From Chryseobacterium gambrini (GTDB lineage Bacteria; Bacteroidota; Bacteroidia; Flavobacteriales; Weeksellaceae): 64,000 bases of DNA. Of this stretch, positions 1 to 8,457 are shown one piece after another. Both the position numbers and the translations under genes were made by a program. The stretch spans positions 496,001 through 560,000 of the forward strand of contig NZ_FTOV01000001.1 in assembly GCF_900156825.1 (NCBI RefSeq). Reading direction: 5' to 3'. The notes under the pieces are model-generated. The model saw nothing but the letters and a program-made list of their open reading frames with translations. It made no database searches and was not told the origin of the DNA. Position 1 is the first letter of the stretch. Every line of letters begins with the position of its first letter.

Positions 1-1
1 T

Positions 2-547
2 GATCTTGATTTTAGAAAATATTTTAAATTCGGAAACAATACTTTAGCGCTTCGCCAGTTTATCGGAGTCGGAATTCCGTACGGAAACTCTTCCAATATG
101 CCCGTCATCCGTTCTTATTTCAACGGTGGACCGAATGACATCAGAGCATGGGTTCCTTTCGGGGGATTAGGTCCTGCCGATTCGCAGGTGGATGAGAGAG
201 TTCGAACGTATATGACTGATAATTTAAAACTGACAACGAACATCGAATTCAGGATGCCTTTTAATGATATGTATGAAGGCGCTCTTTTTACGGACATCGG
301 TAACATCTGGAGTCTTAAAAACTACAACAACGGATATGGAGATGAGTTTAAATTCAACAAATTCATCAGACAGGTTGGTGTAGGAAGCGGTTTCGGATTA
401 AGGGTAAATATTGCCTACATTAAACTGAGACTGGATTTAGCCTATAAAATGTACGAACCCAACAGACCCGAAGGTGAAAGATGGAGACTGAAATACATTC
501 AGCCGTTTAAACCTACTCTGAATATTGCATTCGGATATCCTTTCTAA
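2..547 (+). CDS. Omp85-family outer membrane barrel protein (BamA/TamA-like), C-terminal part
   Basis: The frame is open from the first bases of the window, so only the last 181 residues are seen. Proteins of this family insert or translocate other proteins at the outer membrane through a C-terminal 16-strand barrel. Visible here are a glycine-rich segment with NDIRAW, which matches the position of the conserved RGF/RGY loop motif of Omp85 barrels, alternating aromatic/polar strands, and the terminal residues FGYPF with the C-terminal phenylalanine expected of barrel proteins. It could be BamA itself or the TamA/TamL-like paralogue common in Bacteroidota; the missing POTRA region would decide. 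A hairpin terminator follows the stop. Confidence 0.85.
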   Translation, partial: DLDFRKYFKFGNNTLALRQFIGVGIPYGNSSNMPVIRSYFNGGPNDIRAWVPFGGLGPADSQVDERVRTYMTDNLKLTTNIEFRMPFNDMYEGALFTDIGNIWSLKNYNNGYGDEFKFNKFIRQVGVGSGFGLRVNIAYIKLRLDLAYKMYEPNRPEGERWRLKYIQPFKPTLNIAFGYPF

Positions 548-555
548 AAATTTAC

Positions 556-590
556 AGGTGGTATTTCTCATAAATGCCACCTTTTCTTTT
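556..590 (+). terminator. Rho-independent terminator after the Omp85 gene
   Basis: An 11-bp stem (AGGTGGTATTT with AAATGCCACCT, one G-U pair) is followed by a T-rich run. It sits 8 bases after the stop of the barrel gene and just before the 3' end of the convergent gene. Confidence 0.75.
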
Positions 591-1206
591 AATCCGGCGA
601 GATTCCCAAAGCGAAATACACCACCGCAACCGTTCTTGCAAGGATTTCTCTAAACTGATTTCTATAATAACTTTCAGGTTTTGTAACATCCTGCGCATCA
701 AAACCTAATGCATTCATACTGTTGTTTCTGGCAAATAATAAAGCGCGAAGATTATGAAATCCCTGAGAAACAATAATTACATTGTCTTTTCTATACACAT
801 CTTTACAGCGGAGAATACTTTGATAGGTATTAAAGCCTTTCGGATCTTCCATAATAATTTCCTCCGGAACTCCTTCCTGATAAATAAGATAGTTTTTCAT
901 GGCAGCAGGCTCATCATATCCTTTGCTTTTTTCACCGCTTACAAGAATTTTCCGGATTTTCCCGTGATGATAAAGCAAGGCTGCCGCATCCATTCTTTTC
1001 GTAAAATAAGGATTGGACACGCCGGATCTCATTTTGGGTGAAGTTCCCAAAACCAAAGCTACTTCTCTTGGAGGAATTTTTGAAATTTTGGTATAGGTTC
1101 TTCCGTCTGTAAGCGCAAAAACCCACGCATTGGCGAGACATATCAACAGAATTCCCATTTCTATTGATATGAATATCAGGTTAAATATGTTTTTTATTAT
1201 TCTCAA
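589..1206 (-). CDS. YdcF/SanA/ElyC-family membrane protein (DUF218)
   Basis: A 205-residue protein with one N-terminal membrane segment (residues about 5-32) followed by a DUF218 fold: VALVLGTSP near the start of the domain, a conserved MDAAALLYH helix, ILVSGEKSKG, and IIVSQGFHNLRALLFAR near the end. Family members such as E. coli SanA and ElyC affect envelope barrier function and peptidoglycan or lipid-carrier metabolism; the reaction is unknown. The proposed start is a TTG codon overlapping the TGA stop of the upstream reductase gene by four bases, which suggests translational coupling. An ATG 16 codons in (base 1158) is an alternative start. Confidence 0.8.
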   Translation of the reverse strand: MRIIKNIFNLIFISIEMGILLICLANAWVFALTDGRTYTKISKIPPREVALVLGTSPKMRSGVSNPYFTKRMDAAALLYHHGKIRKILVSGEKSKGYDEPAAMKNYLIYQEGVPEEIIMEDPKGFNTYQSILRCKDVYRKDNVIIVSQGFHNLRALLFARNNSMNALGFDAQDVTKPESYYRNQFREILARTVAVVYFALGISPD

Positions 1207-2327
1207 CTAAGGTCAAAGTTAAGCTTTATTTTTTTGCTTTTAGCAATCGACATACAAGCCAAAATATGTCCTCTCTCCTCTTCATTCTCCGTTAAATATT
1301 CATTTTCAAGCAATTCCACATCGCCCTCCTCAAGAATACATTCACAGCTTCCGCAAATTCCCGATTTGCAGGAATACGGAACCTGAAATTTCTGTACAAG
1401 TAACTGCTGCAAAATTCTTTCCTCGTTGGTCGGAAGTACGGTAGTATATTCTTTTCCAAGTATTTTAAAAGCCAGTTCAACGTTTTCTAATAACGGAAAT
1501 TCTTTTTCTACAGGATAAATATCGTCATTAAATTCTTCAAAAAGCTCAAAATGAATATTTTTTTTCGGAATCCCGTGATGATAGCATGCATTGGCAAGTG
1601 TTTTTATCATTTCTCCTTTTCCGCAGATCAGAACTTCATCCACCGCATCCCAGATTGTAGACTCCTCATCGGTTTCGTCCAGATGAAGGATCTGATTAAT
1701 GATTAAGCTTAATTTTCTATCATCCAGTCTCCCATGAAAAAAGCTGTTTGTGGTATTCTCCTGAGAAAAAAAATAAAAAATCTGCAATCTGTCGCCGTAG
1801 GTTTTTGCTAAACGATCAAGCTCGTCCCTGTACACTAATTCTTCCGAATTCTTATTTCCAAAAAATAAAAACAACCTTGTTCTCGGTTCGTTATGAAGAA
1901 TATTTTTAAAATGACTTAAAATCGGGGTAATTCCTATTCCTGCCGCAAATCCTACAATGGTTCTGAATTCATGCGGTTTTGAAATTAAGGTAAATCTTCC
2001 GTTGGGCTCGCTTACCAGAAGCTCATCTCCTTCATGATAATTTTTAAATAACTGTGAAGTGGCTCCGTCAGGAGAATTAACTTTGATCCCCAACGATATT
2101 TTATCTTCATAAGGAGCAGAAGTCATCGAATAATCGTTGATGATTTCCTTACCGTGAGCGTGAAATTGTATGCTGACAAACTGACCGGCATCAAACCTGA
2201 AATTTTCTTTCAGATTATCCGGAATCTCGAATTCCAGAGAAAAAGTATTTTTGGTCAGTTCTTCCTTTTTCGCTATTTTTAACCAATGAAACTGTGTAAG
2301 TTTCCCTTTATAGATTTGTTGTTTCAT
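1203..2327 (-). CDS. PaaE-type ferredoxin/flavodoxin reductase (FAD, NAD, 2Fe-2S)
   Basis: A 374-residue oxidoreductase with a ferredoxin-NADP reductase module (FAD-binding, DYSMTS at residues 65-70), an NAD(P)-binding domain (GIGITPI at 131-137, CGKGEM at 235-240), and a C-terminal plant-type 2Fe-2S ferredoxin domain with Cys320, Cys325, Cys328 and Cys358. This order is that of PaaE and related reductases that feed electrons to diiron oxygenases. No oxygenase partner lies in the window, so the acceptor is unknown. It shares a four-base overlap with the downstream YdcF/SanA-like gene. In Bacteroidota such proteins are often annotated as phenylacetate oxygenase reductase without the rest of that pathway. 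Confidence 0.87.
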   Translation of the reverse strand: MKQQIYKGKLTQFHWLKIAKKEELTKNTFSLEFEIPDNLKENFRFDAGQFVSIQFHAHGKEIINDYSMTSAPYEDKISLGIKVNSPDGATSQLFKNYHEGDELLVSEPNGRFTLISKPHEFRTIVGFAAGIGITPILSHFKNILHNEPRTRLFLFFGNKNSEELVYRDELDRLAKTYGDRLQIFYFFSQENTTNSFFHGRLDDRKLSLIINQILHLDETDEESTIWDAVDEVLICGKGEMIKTLANACYHHGIPKKNIHFELFEEFNDDIYPVEKEFPLLENVELAFKILGKEYTTVLPTNEERILQQLLVQKFQVPYSCKSGICGSCECILEEGDVELLENEYLTENEEERGHILACMSIAKSKKIKLNFDLS

Positions 2328-2337
2328 AACTTCAACT

Positions 2338-2345
2338 CAAAAATA
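2338..2345 (-). promoter_or_regulatory. Candidate -7 promoter element of the reductase operon
   Basis: The minus strand reads TATTTTTG, an exact TAnnTTTG match, ending 11 bases before the ATG at 2327. No TTTG box is seen at the usual distance, and the implied leader would be only a few bases long. Confidence 0.45.
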
Positions 2346-2360
2346 GATAAAAAATAATTT

Positions 2361-2915
2361 ATGAAGAAGATAATTTTATCCACGCTTGTTGTTTTTTCAC
2401 TCGCGAGCTGTAAAAAGGAAAGCCAGAAAAATGAAGAAGGCGTTGCAACAACAGATTCTACTACCGTTTTAAATAAAACAGAAACTGCAAAAGTTGAATT
2501 AAAAGAAATTTCTCAACAAAATCTGGTAGAGAATTTATCTAAAAAAAATGATACTCTATATGTTACCAATTTCTTTGCAACCTGGTGTGGACCCTGTATG
2601 ATGGAAATTCCTCATTTTAAGAAAAAAATAGAAGAACTAAAGGGTAAACCTGTAAAATTTACTTTTGTAGATATTCTTGATAAAGCAGCCTGGAAAGATA
2701 AAGTTCCTGCCTTTGCCAAAGAAAATAATCTGGAAAACCATATTGTTTTAGTAGACGAATCTAAATTTGACGATACTTTTTTCGGCAATTTCAAAACGTG
2801 GAAAGGAAACGGAATTCCTTTTACCCACTTCAGAAAAGGTGATAAAACAGAAGAAGTTGAAGGATCTATGTCTGAGGAAATGCTCAACGAAAAAATCAAT
2901 TCTTTATTAAAATAA
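2361..2915 (+). CDS. TlpA-like thioredoxin-fold lipoprotein
   Basis: A 184-residue protein with a lipoprotein signal (LASC, Cys17) followed by a flexible Thr/Glu/Lys-rich linker and a thioredoxin fold with the redox motif WCGPC (Cys76 and Cys79) after FFAT. It should be anchored in the inner or outer membrane and act as a thiol reductase or thiol-disulphide carrier in the periplasm, as TlpA/ResA proteins do. It is followed after 12 bases by a FecCD-type permease, so the two are likely co-transcribed. The substrate is not evident; iron or haem uptake is suggested only by the neighbour. Confidence 0.85.
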   Translation: MKKIILSTLVVFSLASCKKESQKNEEGVATTDSTTVLNKTETAKVELKEISQQNLVENLSKKNDTLYVTNFFATWCGPCMMEIPHFKKKIEELKGKPVKFTFVDILDKAAWKDKVPAFAKENNLENHIVLVDESKFDDTFFGNFKTWKGNGIPFTHFRKGDKTEEVEGSMSEEMLNEKINSLLK

Positions 2916-2927
2916 ACTTCAGACTTT

Positions 2928-3899
2928 ATGTCAGACAAGTTTAAAATCCTGTGTTTGGTGCTATTGATTGCCATTGTATTGGCAGCAGTTATTAATCTGA
3001 ATACAGGATTTTTAAGTTTACATTTTCAGGACTTTTGGGGAGAATCTTCCAACAGCCAGATTGCGGAAATACGCGTGAACCGTGTTTTGGTAATGCTTTT
3101 GGCAGGAATTTCGATCCCCACTTCCGGTTTTCTCATGCAGGAATATTTTCAGAATCCTCTCGCCGGACCGGATATCTTAGGAATTACTTCCATTGCCAGT
3201 TTATCTGTCGCATTTTACATCTTTTTTTCGCACGATCTTCTCATCCCGGAATTTCTTCAGAACAGTTTTTTAAGCTTTGCAGCCATCGGCGGAAGTCTTT
3301 TACTTATGCTGATTCTTCTTTCCATTTCCAAAAAATTTCAGGATAAATCGTACCTCATTATTTTTGGGTTTCTGGTTTCGGCTTTTGCAGGAGCCATTGT
3401 TTCTCTGTTGCAGTTTTATGGAGAAGATCAGAGTCTTAAAAACTATATTTTATGGTCTTTCGGAGCGAATAATATGGTTTCAAGAAATCAGATTTATGTT
3501 TTATCTGTTTTAATAATAATCGGACTATTTGTTTGCTTTAAAACCATAAAACCATTGATTGGAAATTCTTTGGGAACTTCATACGCACAAAGTCTGGGCG
3601 TTAATCTGAATCAGCTTAAACTATTTATTATTGCTGCCTCTTCCCTTCTTTCTGCTTCTATCACCGCTTTTTTAGGTCCTATCTTATTTATCGGAATCAT
3701 TGTTCCGCATTTCAGCAGACTGATTTATAATCCGGCAAAGCTTTGGCAGCAATGGATTTTAAACATGATGCTGGGAATGTTGATGATGCTTTTTTTCTCC
3801 ATCATCGCAGAAAAAACACAAATTCCTTTAAATGTAATAAGCTCCGTTTTCGGAATTCCCGTAATTTTACTGATGCTTTTGAAGCAGAATAAAGTGTAA
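2928..3899 (+). CDS. FecCD-family iron-siderophore/B12 ABC transporter permease
   Basis: 323 residues, strongly hydrophobic with nine to ten predicted membrane helices. Family landmarks are an N-terminal RVNRVLVMLLAG, NPLAGPDILGI (typical of FecC/FecD/BtuC), and a C-terminal FLGPILFIGIIVPHFSRL that matches the ATPase-coupling region. It would form the homodimeric membrane channel for a metal chelate or cobalamin. The matching ATPase is encoded 450 bases downstream; no substrate-binding lipoprotein is encoded nearby. Which ligand is moved cannot be told from the sequence. Confidence 0.9.
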   Translation: MSDKFKILCLVLLIAIVLAAVINLNTGFLSLHFQDFWGESSNSQIAEIRVNRVLVMLLAGISIPTSGFLMQEYFQNPLAGPDILGITSIASLSVAFYIFFSHDLLIPEFLQNSFLSFAAIGGSLLLMLILLSISKKFQDKSYLIIFGFLVSAFAGAIVSLLQFYGEDQSLKNYILWSFGANNMVSRNQIYVLSVLIIIGLFVCFKTIKPLIGNSLGTSYAQSLGVNLNQLKLFIIAASSLLSASITAFLGPILFIGIIVPHFSRLIYNPAKLWQQWILNMMLGMLMMLFFSIIAEKTQIPLNVISSVFGIPVILLMLLKQNKV

Positions 3900-4055
3900 A
3901 TAGTGAATAAAGTCAATAAGAAAATTGTCAATTTTTAAGGAGCAAATAACAATGCATTATAATTTTTATCTATATTGAATCTAAACTAACTTTGTAGAGA
4001 TGCTTTGACTCCGTCGAACCTAAAGATTTCAGCATGAAAAACTTATAAATAAAAT

Positions 4056-4343
4056 ATGAATATAAGAATAACACAAAAACAATTAATAATTGCGAACATA
4101 GTCTTGTTTGCATTAAGTTATTTATTTTTGGAATATTCGAAAATGTTTAGAATGAGTAAGGAAAAGCATTGGATATATTCATCCGGACACAACTGGTGGA
4201 TAATGATCGCAGTGCCATTAACATTTTTGGGATCATTAATCTTAGGAACTTATAGTTTATGGAAAACTAAAGAACATAAATTTTTATATTTTATTTCCAG
4301 CTTAATTCCCCTTATCACATTTATCATTCTTATTTACAATTAA
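4056..4343 (+). CDS. Small membrane protein, unknown
   Basis: A 95-residue hydrophobic protein with three likely membrane helices (residues about 10-27, 45-65, 74-93). I recognise no family. It lies between the FecCD permease and the FecE-type ATPase and stops two bases before the ATPase start, so it is probably translated with it. A TAACTTTG element at 3987-3994 matches the -7 consensus and could give this gene and the ATPase their own promoter. It may be a recent insertion in the transporter operon, since permease and ATPase are usually adjacent. Confidence 0.6.
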   Translation: MNIRITQKQLIIANIVLFALSYLFLEYSKMFRMSKEKHWIYSSGHNWWIMIAVPLTFLGSLILGTYSLWKTKEHKFLYFISSLIPLITFIILIYN

Positions 4344-4345
4344 AA

Positions 4346-5269
4346 ATGCACCTACAAATCAAACAAGCAAACATTGGCTATCACAAAACCTTAATTTCAA
4401 ATGCAACTGCTCATCTGAAATTAGGCGAGGTCTGCCTTTTGATTGGAAATAATGGTGTCGGGAAAACTACTCTTATTAAATCTATTTTGCATCAGATCCC
4501 TGTTTTAAGCGGTGAAATTTTCATCAATAACAGGAATGTGAAAAATCTTTCCGTAAAAGAGATTGCAGAACAGATTGCCATTGTTTTCTCCAGTTCGGTA
4601 ATTCCGCAGAATTATACTGTTGAAGATCTAATTTCGTTGGGGAAATACATTTATTATCCTTTTTATTTTGAGTTGAAAAAAGAAGACAGAGAAGAAGTTG
4701 CGCATATTATTGAAGAACTCGATCTTGAGCAGTACAAAAACACGCTGCTTAAAAATCTGTCGGACGGAAATCTTCAGAAAGCATTTATCGGAAGAGCCAT
4801 TACACAGAACGCTCCCATCATTATTCTGGATGAACCCACGACTCATCTGGATGAGAAAAATAAAATTATCATTCTCAAAACACTCCGGAAATTAGCAAAA
4901 GAACAGAATAAATTAATTCTATTTTCATCTCACGACTGGCGTCTTGCCAAGGAATTTGCAGACAAAATCTGGTATGTAAAAGATGCTGATTTGTTTTCCG
5001 GAATCGTAGAAGATGTCCTGCTTCAGCATGATGAATTGATCAATCCTTCATTGTTTCAGATCAATGAAAAATTTGTGGCACCAAAAATCATCGCTTCGGA
5101 CGCTTACAAAGAAATGCTGTACTCTTTGCTTCAAAAAAACTTTCAAAAAGATCTTTCTTCTCTGAAATTTGAGTTTCAGGACAACTTTTGGAACATTAAT
5201 GACGGTTCACAAAACTTCCAATGCGAATCTTTTGAAGAAATCGTTAATTTAGTGAAAACCATTCATTAA
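4346..5269 (+). CDS. FecE/FepC-type ABC transporter ATP-binding protein
   Basis: 307 residues. Walker A is GNNGVGKTT near residue 34, Walker B is IIILDEP, and the H-loop is FSSHDW. The signature is LSDGNLQKAFIGRA rather than LSGGQ, a form that occurs in FecE-like ATPases of this phylum. The C-terminal ~80 residues extend beyond the basic ATPase domain and have no recognised motif. It should energise the permease encoded at 2928-3899. No terminator is seen; the next feature is the operator region of a MarR gene. Confidence 0.88.
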   Translation: MHLQIKQANIGYHKTLISNATAHLKLGEVCLLIGNNGVGKTTLIKSILHQIPVLSGEIFINNRNVKNLSVKEIAEQIAIVFSSSVIPQNYTVEDLISLGKYIYYPFYFELKKEDREEVAHIIEELDLEQYKNTLLKNLSDGNLQKAFIGRAITQNAPIIILDEPTTHLDEKNKIIILKTLRKLAKEQNKLILFSSHDWRLAKEFADKIWYVKDADLFSGIVEDVLLQHDELINPSLFQINEKFVAPKIIASDAYKEMLYSLLQKNFQKDLSSLKFEFQDNFWNINDGSQNFQCESFEEIVNLVKTIH

Positions 5270-5295
5270 TACCGTATTTTTTTTATATAAATCAT

Positions 5296-5315
5296 ATACT
5301 ATGCATGCATAGTAT
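5296..5315. promoter_or_regulatory. Perfect 20-bp palindrome, candidate MarR operator 1
   Basis: ATACTATGCATGCATAGTAT is identical to its own reverse complement. It shares the core TATGCATGCATA with a second palindrome 60 bases downstream, and both precede the MarR gene at 5431. Confidence 0.7.
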
Positions 5316-5375
5316 TATGCTTATCATATAATTTAATCTGCTGATCTTCATTTATTTAACAAAATTTAACGCAAA

Positions 5376-5401
5376 TAAATATTATGCATGCATAATATTT
5401 A
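5376..5401. promoter_or_regulatory. Perfect 26-bp palindrome, candidate MarR operator 2
   Basis: A 26-bp perfect inverted repeat centred on TTATGCATGCATAA (core 5382-5395). It ends one base before the -7 element of the MarR gene, so bound repressor would cover the promoter; this points to autorepression. Confidence 0.75.
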
Positions 5402-5402
5402 C

Positions 5403-5410
5403 TAAATTTG
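5403..5410 (+). promoter_or_regulatory. -7 promoter element of the MarR gene
   Basis: TAAATTTG is an exact match to TAnnTTTG, 20 bases before the ATG at 5431. The expected -33 position lies inside the second palindrome and carries no TTTG. Confidence 0.65.
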
Positions 5411-5430
5411 GGTATAACCATTCGGCAAAA

Positions 5431-5883
5431 ATGATGGATAACAATAAAGAAAAAATAGAAAACGTAGATCTTATTTTAAAACAGACATGGTTAGCTGTTT
5501 CTAAAATGTACACCGAATTAGCTCAGGAGCACGATTCGACGGCGGTTCAGGCGCTTACTCTTCTAAAAATTGATCCTAAAGAAGGTACAAGAAGTACAAA
5601 TCTGGGTCCGAAAATGGCAATTGAACCTACTTCTCTTACAAGAATTATTAAACTTCTGGAAGATAACGGATATATCTATAAGGAAAAAACAACAACTGAT
5701 AAAAGAGAAGTCATTATAAAACTTACGGATAAAGGTCTGAACTCCAGAAATCTTTCCAAGGAAGTTGTGGTAAATTTCAACAAAAGAGTGATGGAAAAAA
5801 TCTCTCCTGAAAAGCTTGATACCTTTAAGGAAGTGATGAGCGAAATCATGAAAATTGCAACCGACTTAAACAACAAAAAATAA
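5431..5883 (+). CDS. MarR-family transcriptional regulator of the beta-oxidation cluster
   Basis: 150 residues with the MarR winged-helix arrangement: a dimerisation helix at the N-terminus, recognition helix around LGPKMAIEPTSLTRIIKLLE, and the wing KEKTTTDKREVIIKLTDKG with the conserved DKR. It precedes three fatty-acid degradation genes on the same strand and has two palindromes at its own promoter. By analogy with regulators in this position in other bacteria it probably represses the cluster and is released by an acyl-CoA or fatty acid; the ligand is an inference from context. The start at 5431 is supported by the -7 element 20 bases upstream; a second in-frame ATG follows directly. Confidence 0.88.
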   Translation: MMDNNKEKIENVDLILKQTWLAVSKMYTELAQEHDSTAVQALTLLKIDPKEGTRSTNLGPKMAIEPTSLTRIIKLLEDNGYIYKEKTTTDKREVIIKLTDKGLNSRNLSKEVVVNFNKRVMEKISPEKLDTFKEVMSEIMKIATDLNNKK

Positions 5884-5894
5884 AATCTGCAAGA

Positions 5895-5940
5895 TGTCAT
5901 TCTGACGAAGAAAGAATCTATTCATATCATTTAGAATGAC
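5895..5940. repeat. Degenerate TCATTCTGA intergenic repeat
   Basis: Arms GTCATTCT and AGAATGAC enclose GACGAAGAAAGAATCT-like sequence. The same arms and the internal GAAGAATCT recur in a much better preserved copy at 49984-50066, so this is probably a decayed member of one dispersed family. Confidence 0.55.
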
Positions 5941-5979
5941 CAAACAAAAGAATTAATACAATTACAAATAATAAATCAA

Positions 5980-8373
5980 ATGAAAAGAAGAATCAAACAC
6001 GTTACAGTTCTTGGTTCAGGAATTATGGGAAGCGGTATTGCAGCACACTTTGCCAATATTGGTGTAGAAGTTTCGTTGCTGGATATTGTTCCTTTTGAGC
6101 TTTCTGAAGCAGAACAGAAAAAAGGTTTGACCAAAGATGACAAAGCGGTACGAAACAGAATCGCTTCCGAAAACTTTGAAAAACTCAAGAAAGCAAGTCC
6201 TGCACTGCTCTATTCTCCGAAATTCGCAGACAGAATAAAGGTTGGAAACTTTGATGATGATTTACCAAAAATAAAAAATACAGACTGGATTATTGAAGTT
6301 GTGGTTGAAAGACTGGACATCAAAAAATCGGTTTATGAGAAAATTGAGCAGTTCAGAAAACCGGGAACGCTGATTTCTTCCAATACCTCCGGAATTCCTA
6401 TTCACTTATTAACAGAAGGAAGAAGCGACGATTTCAAACATTATTTTGCAGGAACACACTTCTTTAATCCTGTAAGATATCTTCCTCTTTTAGAGATCAT
6501 TCCGACAAACGATACGGCTCCTGAAGTTATAGACTTCTACATGAATTACGGAGCAAAATTCTTAGGAAAAACAACCGTTTTAGCAAAAGATACTCCAGCA
6601 TTTATCGCCAACAGAATCGGCGTTTTCTCTATGATGGATCTGCTTCACAATGTTCAGAAATTAGGGTTGACTGTTTCTGAAGTTGATAAATTAACAGGTC
6701 CGGTAATTGGGCGTCCAAAATCTGCCACATTCAGAACAGCGGATGTTGTAGGTCTTGATACATTGGTAATGGTAGCAAATGGTGTTCGCCAAAGCGGTGC
6801 TGAAGCCAATGACTTCAACAATGTTTTTGCCCTTCCGGATTACATCCAGAAAATGGTTGATAACAAATGGTTAGGATCCAAAACAGATGGAGGTTTCTAT
6901 AAAAAAGTGAAAAATGCAGAAGGAAAATCTGAAATTCACGGATTAAATCTAAATACTTTAGAATACGAACTTCAGGGCAAATCTTCTTTTGCGACTTTAG
7001 AATTAACTAAAAATATCGACAAGCCGATTGACAGATTTAAAGTGTTAATTGGAGGAAAAGATAAAGCGGGAGAATTGTACAGAAAATCTTTGGGTGCATT
7101 ATTCGCTTACGTTTCTCACAAAGTTCCTGAGATTTCCGATGAGGTTTACAAAATCGACGATGCGATGAGAGCCGGTTTCGGCTGGGAAAACGGTCCGTTT
7201 GAAATCTGGGATGCTGTAGGCGTTCAGAAAGGTATCGAACTGGCAAAAGAAGCAGGTTATGAAGTTTCAGACTGGGTGCTACATGTTGAGACTTTCTATA
7301 AAGTGAATGAAGAAGGACAAAGTATTTATGTGGACAAAAACTCAGGATCATACAATACCATTCCGGGACAGGATTCTTTCATTATTTTAGATAATATCAG
7401 AAAAAATAAAACGCTGTGGAGCAACTCCGGTTCTGCTATACAGGATTTAGGAGACGGCATTATCAACTTTGAAATCCGTTCCAAAATGAATTCTTTGGGA
7501 GGTGAAGTTCTGGATGGCTTAAACAGAGCAATTGATTTAGCTGAAAAAGAATACGACGGACTGGTTGTCGGAAATCAGGGTACGAATTTCTCTGTCGGAG
7601 CAAATTTAGCAATGATTTTAATGATGGCTATCGAACAGGATTGGGATGATCTGAATATGGCAATTGCTTACTTCCAGAAATCAATGATGAGAGTTCGTTA
7701 CTCCTCTATTCCTGTAGTGGTTGCTCCTCACGGAATGACACTTGGTGGAGGTTGCGAAATGACGATGCACGCCGACAGAGTGGTTGCCGCAGCAGAAACG
7801 TATATCGGATTGGTAGAAACCGGAGTGGGAGTAATTCCTGGCGGTGGAGGAACCAAGGAACTAACGTTAAGAACATCAAGAGAATTCCACAGCGACGACG
7901 TGAAAAACAACAGACTTCGTGAAGCTTTTATGAATATTGCGATGGGTAAAGTGGCAACTTCCGCTTATGAAGCCTACGACATGGGAATTTTAGAACATGG
8001 AAAAGATATTGTTTCCGTAGATAAAAGAACCCAGATCAAAACTGCTAAAATGCTGGCAAAAAGCTTAGCAGAACATGGATATACTCAGCCTATCGAACAG
8101 AAAGTAAAAGTTTTAGGTAAAGATGCCTTAGGAATGTTCTACGTTGGAACAGACCAGATGTTAACCGGAAATTATATTTCTGAGCACGATAAGAAAATTG
8201 CAGATAAATTAGCCAACGTAATGGTGGGTGGAAATCTTTCTGAACCAACGGTTGTAACGGAGCAATATTTATTGAATCTTGAAAGAGAAACGTTTTTACA
8301 GCTTTGCGGGGAAAGAAAAACACTGGAGAGAATTCAGTATATGTTACAGAATGGTAAACCGTTGAGAAATTAA
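5980..8373 (+). CDS. Bifunctional 3-hydroxyacyl-CoA dehydrogenase / enoyl-CoA hydratase
   Basis: 797 residues carrying out the two middle steps of fatty-acid beta-oxidation. The N-terminal NAD-binding Rossmann fold begins with VLGSGIMGSGIA, followed by the conserved THFFNPVRYLPLLEII and two C-terminal dehydrogenase repeats (about residues 190-315 and 365-445). A crotonase-like hydratase domain follows (about 470-700) with GGGCEMTMHAD and GVGVIPGGGGTKEL. The domain order is the reverse of E. coli FadB, in which the hydratase comes first, and matches the long actinobacterial and flavobacterial type. It is followed by a RAYT insertion and then the thiolase and acyl-CoA dehydrogenase genes. Confidence 0.92.
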   Translation: MKRRIKHVTVLGSGIMGSGIAAHFANIGVEVSLLDIVPFELSEAEQKKGLTKDDKAVRNRIASENFEKLKKASPALLYSPKFADRIKVGNFDDDLPKIKNTDWIIEVVVERLDIKKSVYEKIEQFRKPGTLISSNTSGIPIHLLTEGRSDDFKHYFAGTHFFNPVRYLPLLEIIPTNDTAPEVIDFYMNYGAKFLGKTTVLAKDTPAFIANRIGVFSMMDLLHNVQKLGLTVSEVDKLTGPVIGRPKSATFRTADVVGLDTLVMVANGVRQSGAEANDFNNVFALPDYIQKMVDNKWLGSKTDGGFYKKVKNAEGKSEIHGLNLNTLEYELQGKSSFATLELTKNIDKPIDRFKVLIGGKDKAGELYRKSLGALFAYVSHKVPEISDEVYKIDDAMRAGFGWENGPFEIWDAVGVQKGIELAKEAGYEVSDWVLHVETFYKVNEEGQSIYVDKNSGSYNTIPGQDSFIILDNIRKNKTLWSNSGSAIQDLGDGIINFEIRSKMNSLGGEVLDGLNRAIDLAEKEYDGLVVGNQGTNFSVGANLAMILMMAIEQDWDDLNMAIAYFQKSMMRVRYSSIPVVVAPHGMTLGGGCEMTMHADRVVAAAETYIGLVETGVGVIPGGGGTKELTLRTSREFHSDDVKNNRLREAFMNIAMGKVATSAYEAYDMGILEHGKDIVSVDKRTQIKTAKMLAKSLAEHGYTQPIEQKVKVLGKDALGMFYVGTDQMLTGNYISEHDKKIADKLANVMVGGNLSEPTVVTEQYLLNLERETFLQLCGERKTLERIQYMLQNGKPLRN

Positions 8374-8375
8374 TA

Positions 8376-8450
8376 GGGAGCTCCGTAGGAGCGAACTGAT
8401 AATAACAGAATAATTTTAGAAAGATATTGAGCCTCGTAGAGGCGGCCTGT
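8376..8450 (+). repeat. Two REP hairpins upstream of the RAYT gene
   Basis: GCTCC-GTA-GGAGC (8380-8392) is followed by GAACTG, and GCCTC-GTA-GAGGC (8431-8443) is followed by GGCCTG. Both have a 5-bp stem and a GTA loop, but different stem sequences. They begin just after the hydratase gene stop and end 8 bases before the transposase start. Confidence 0.8.
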
Positions 8451-8457
8451 TAGTTTT

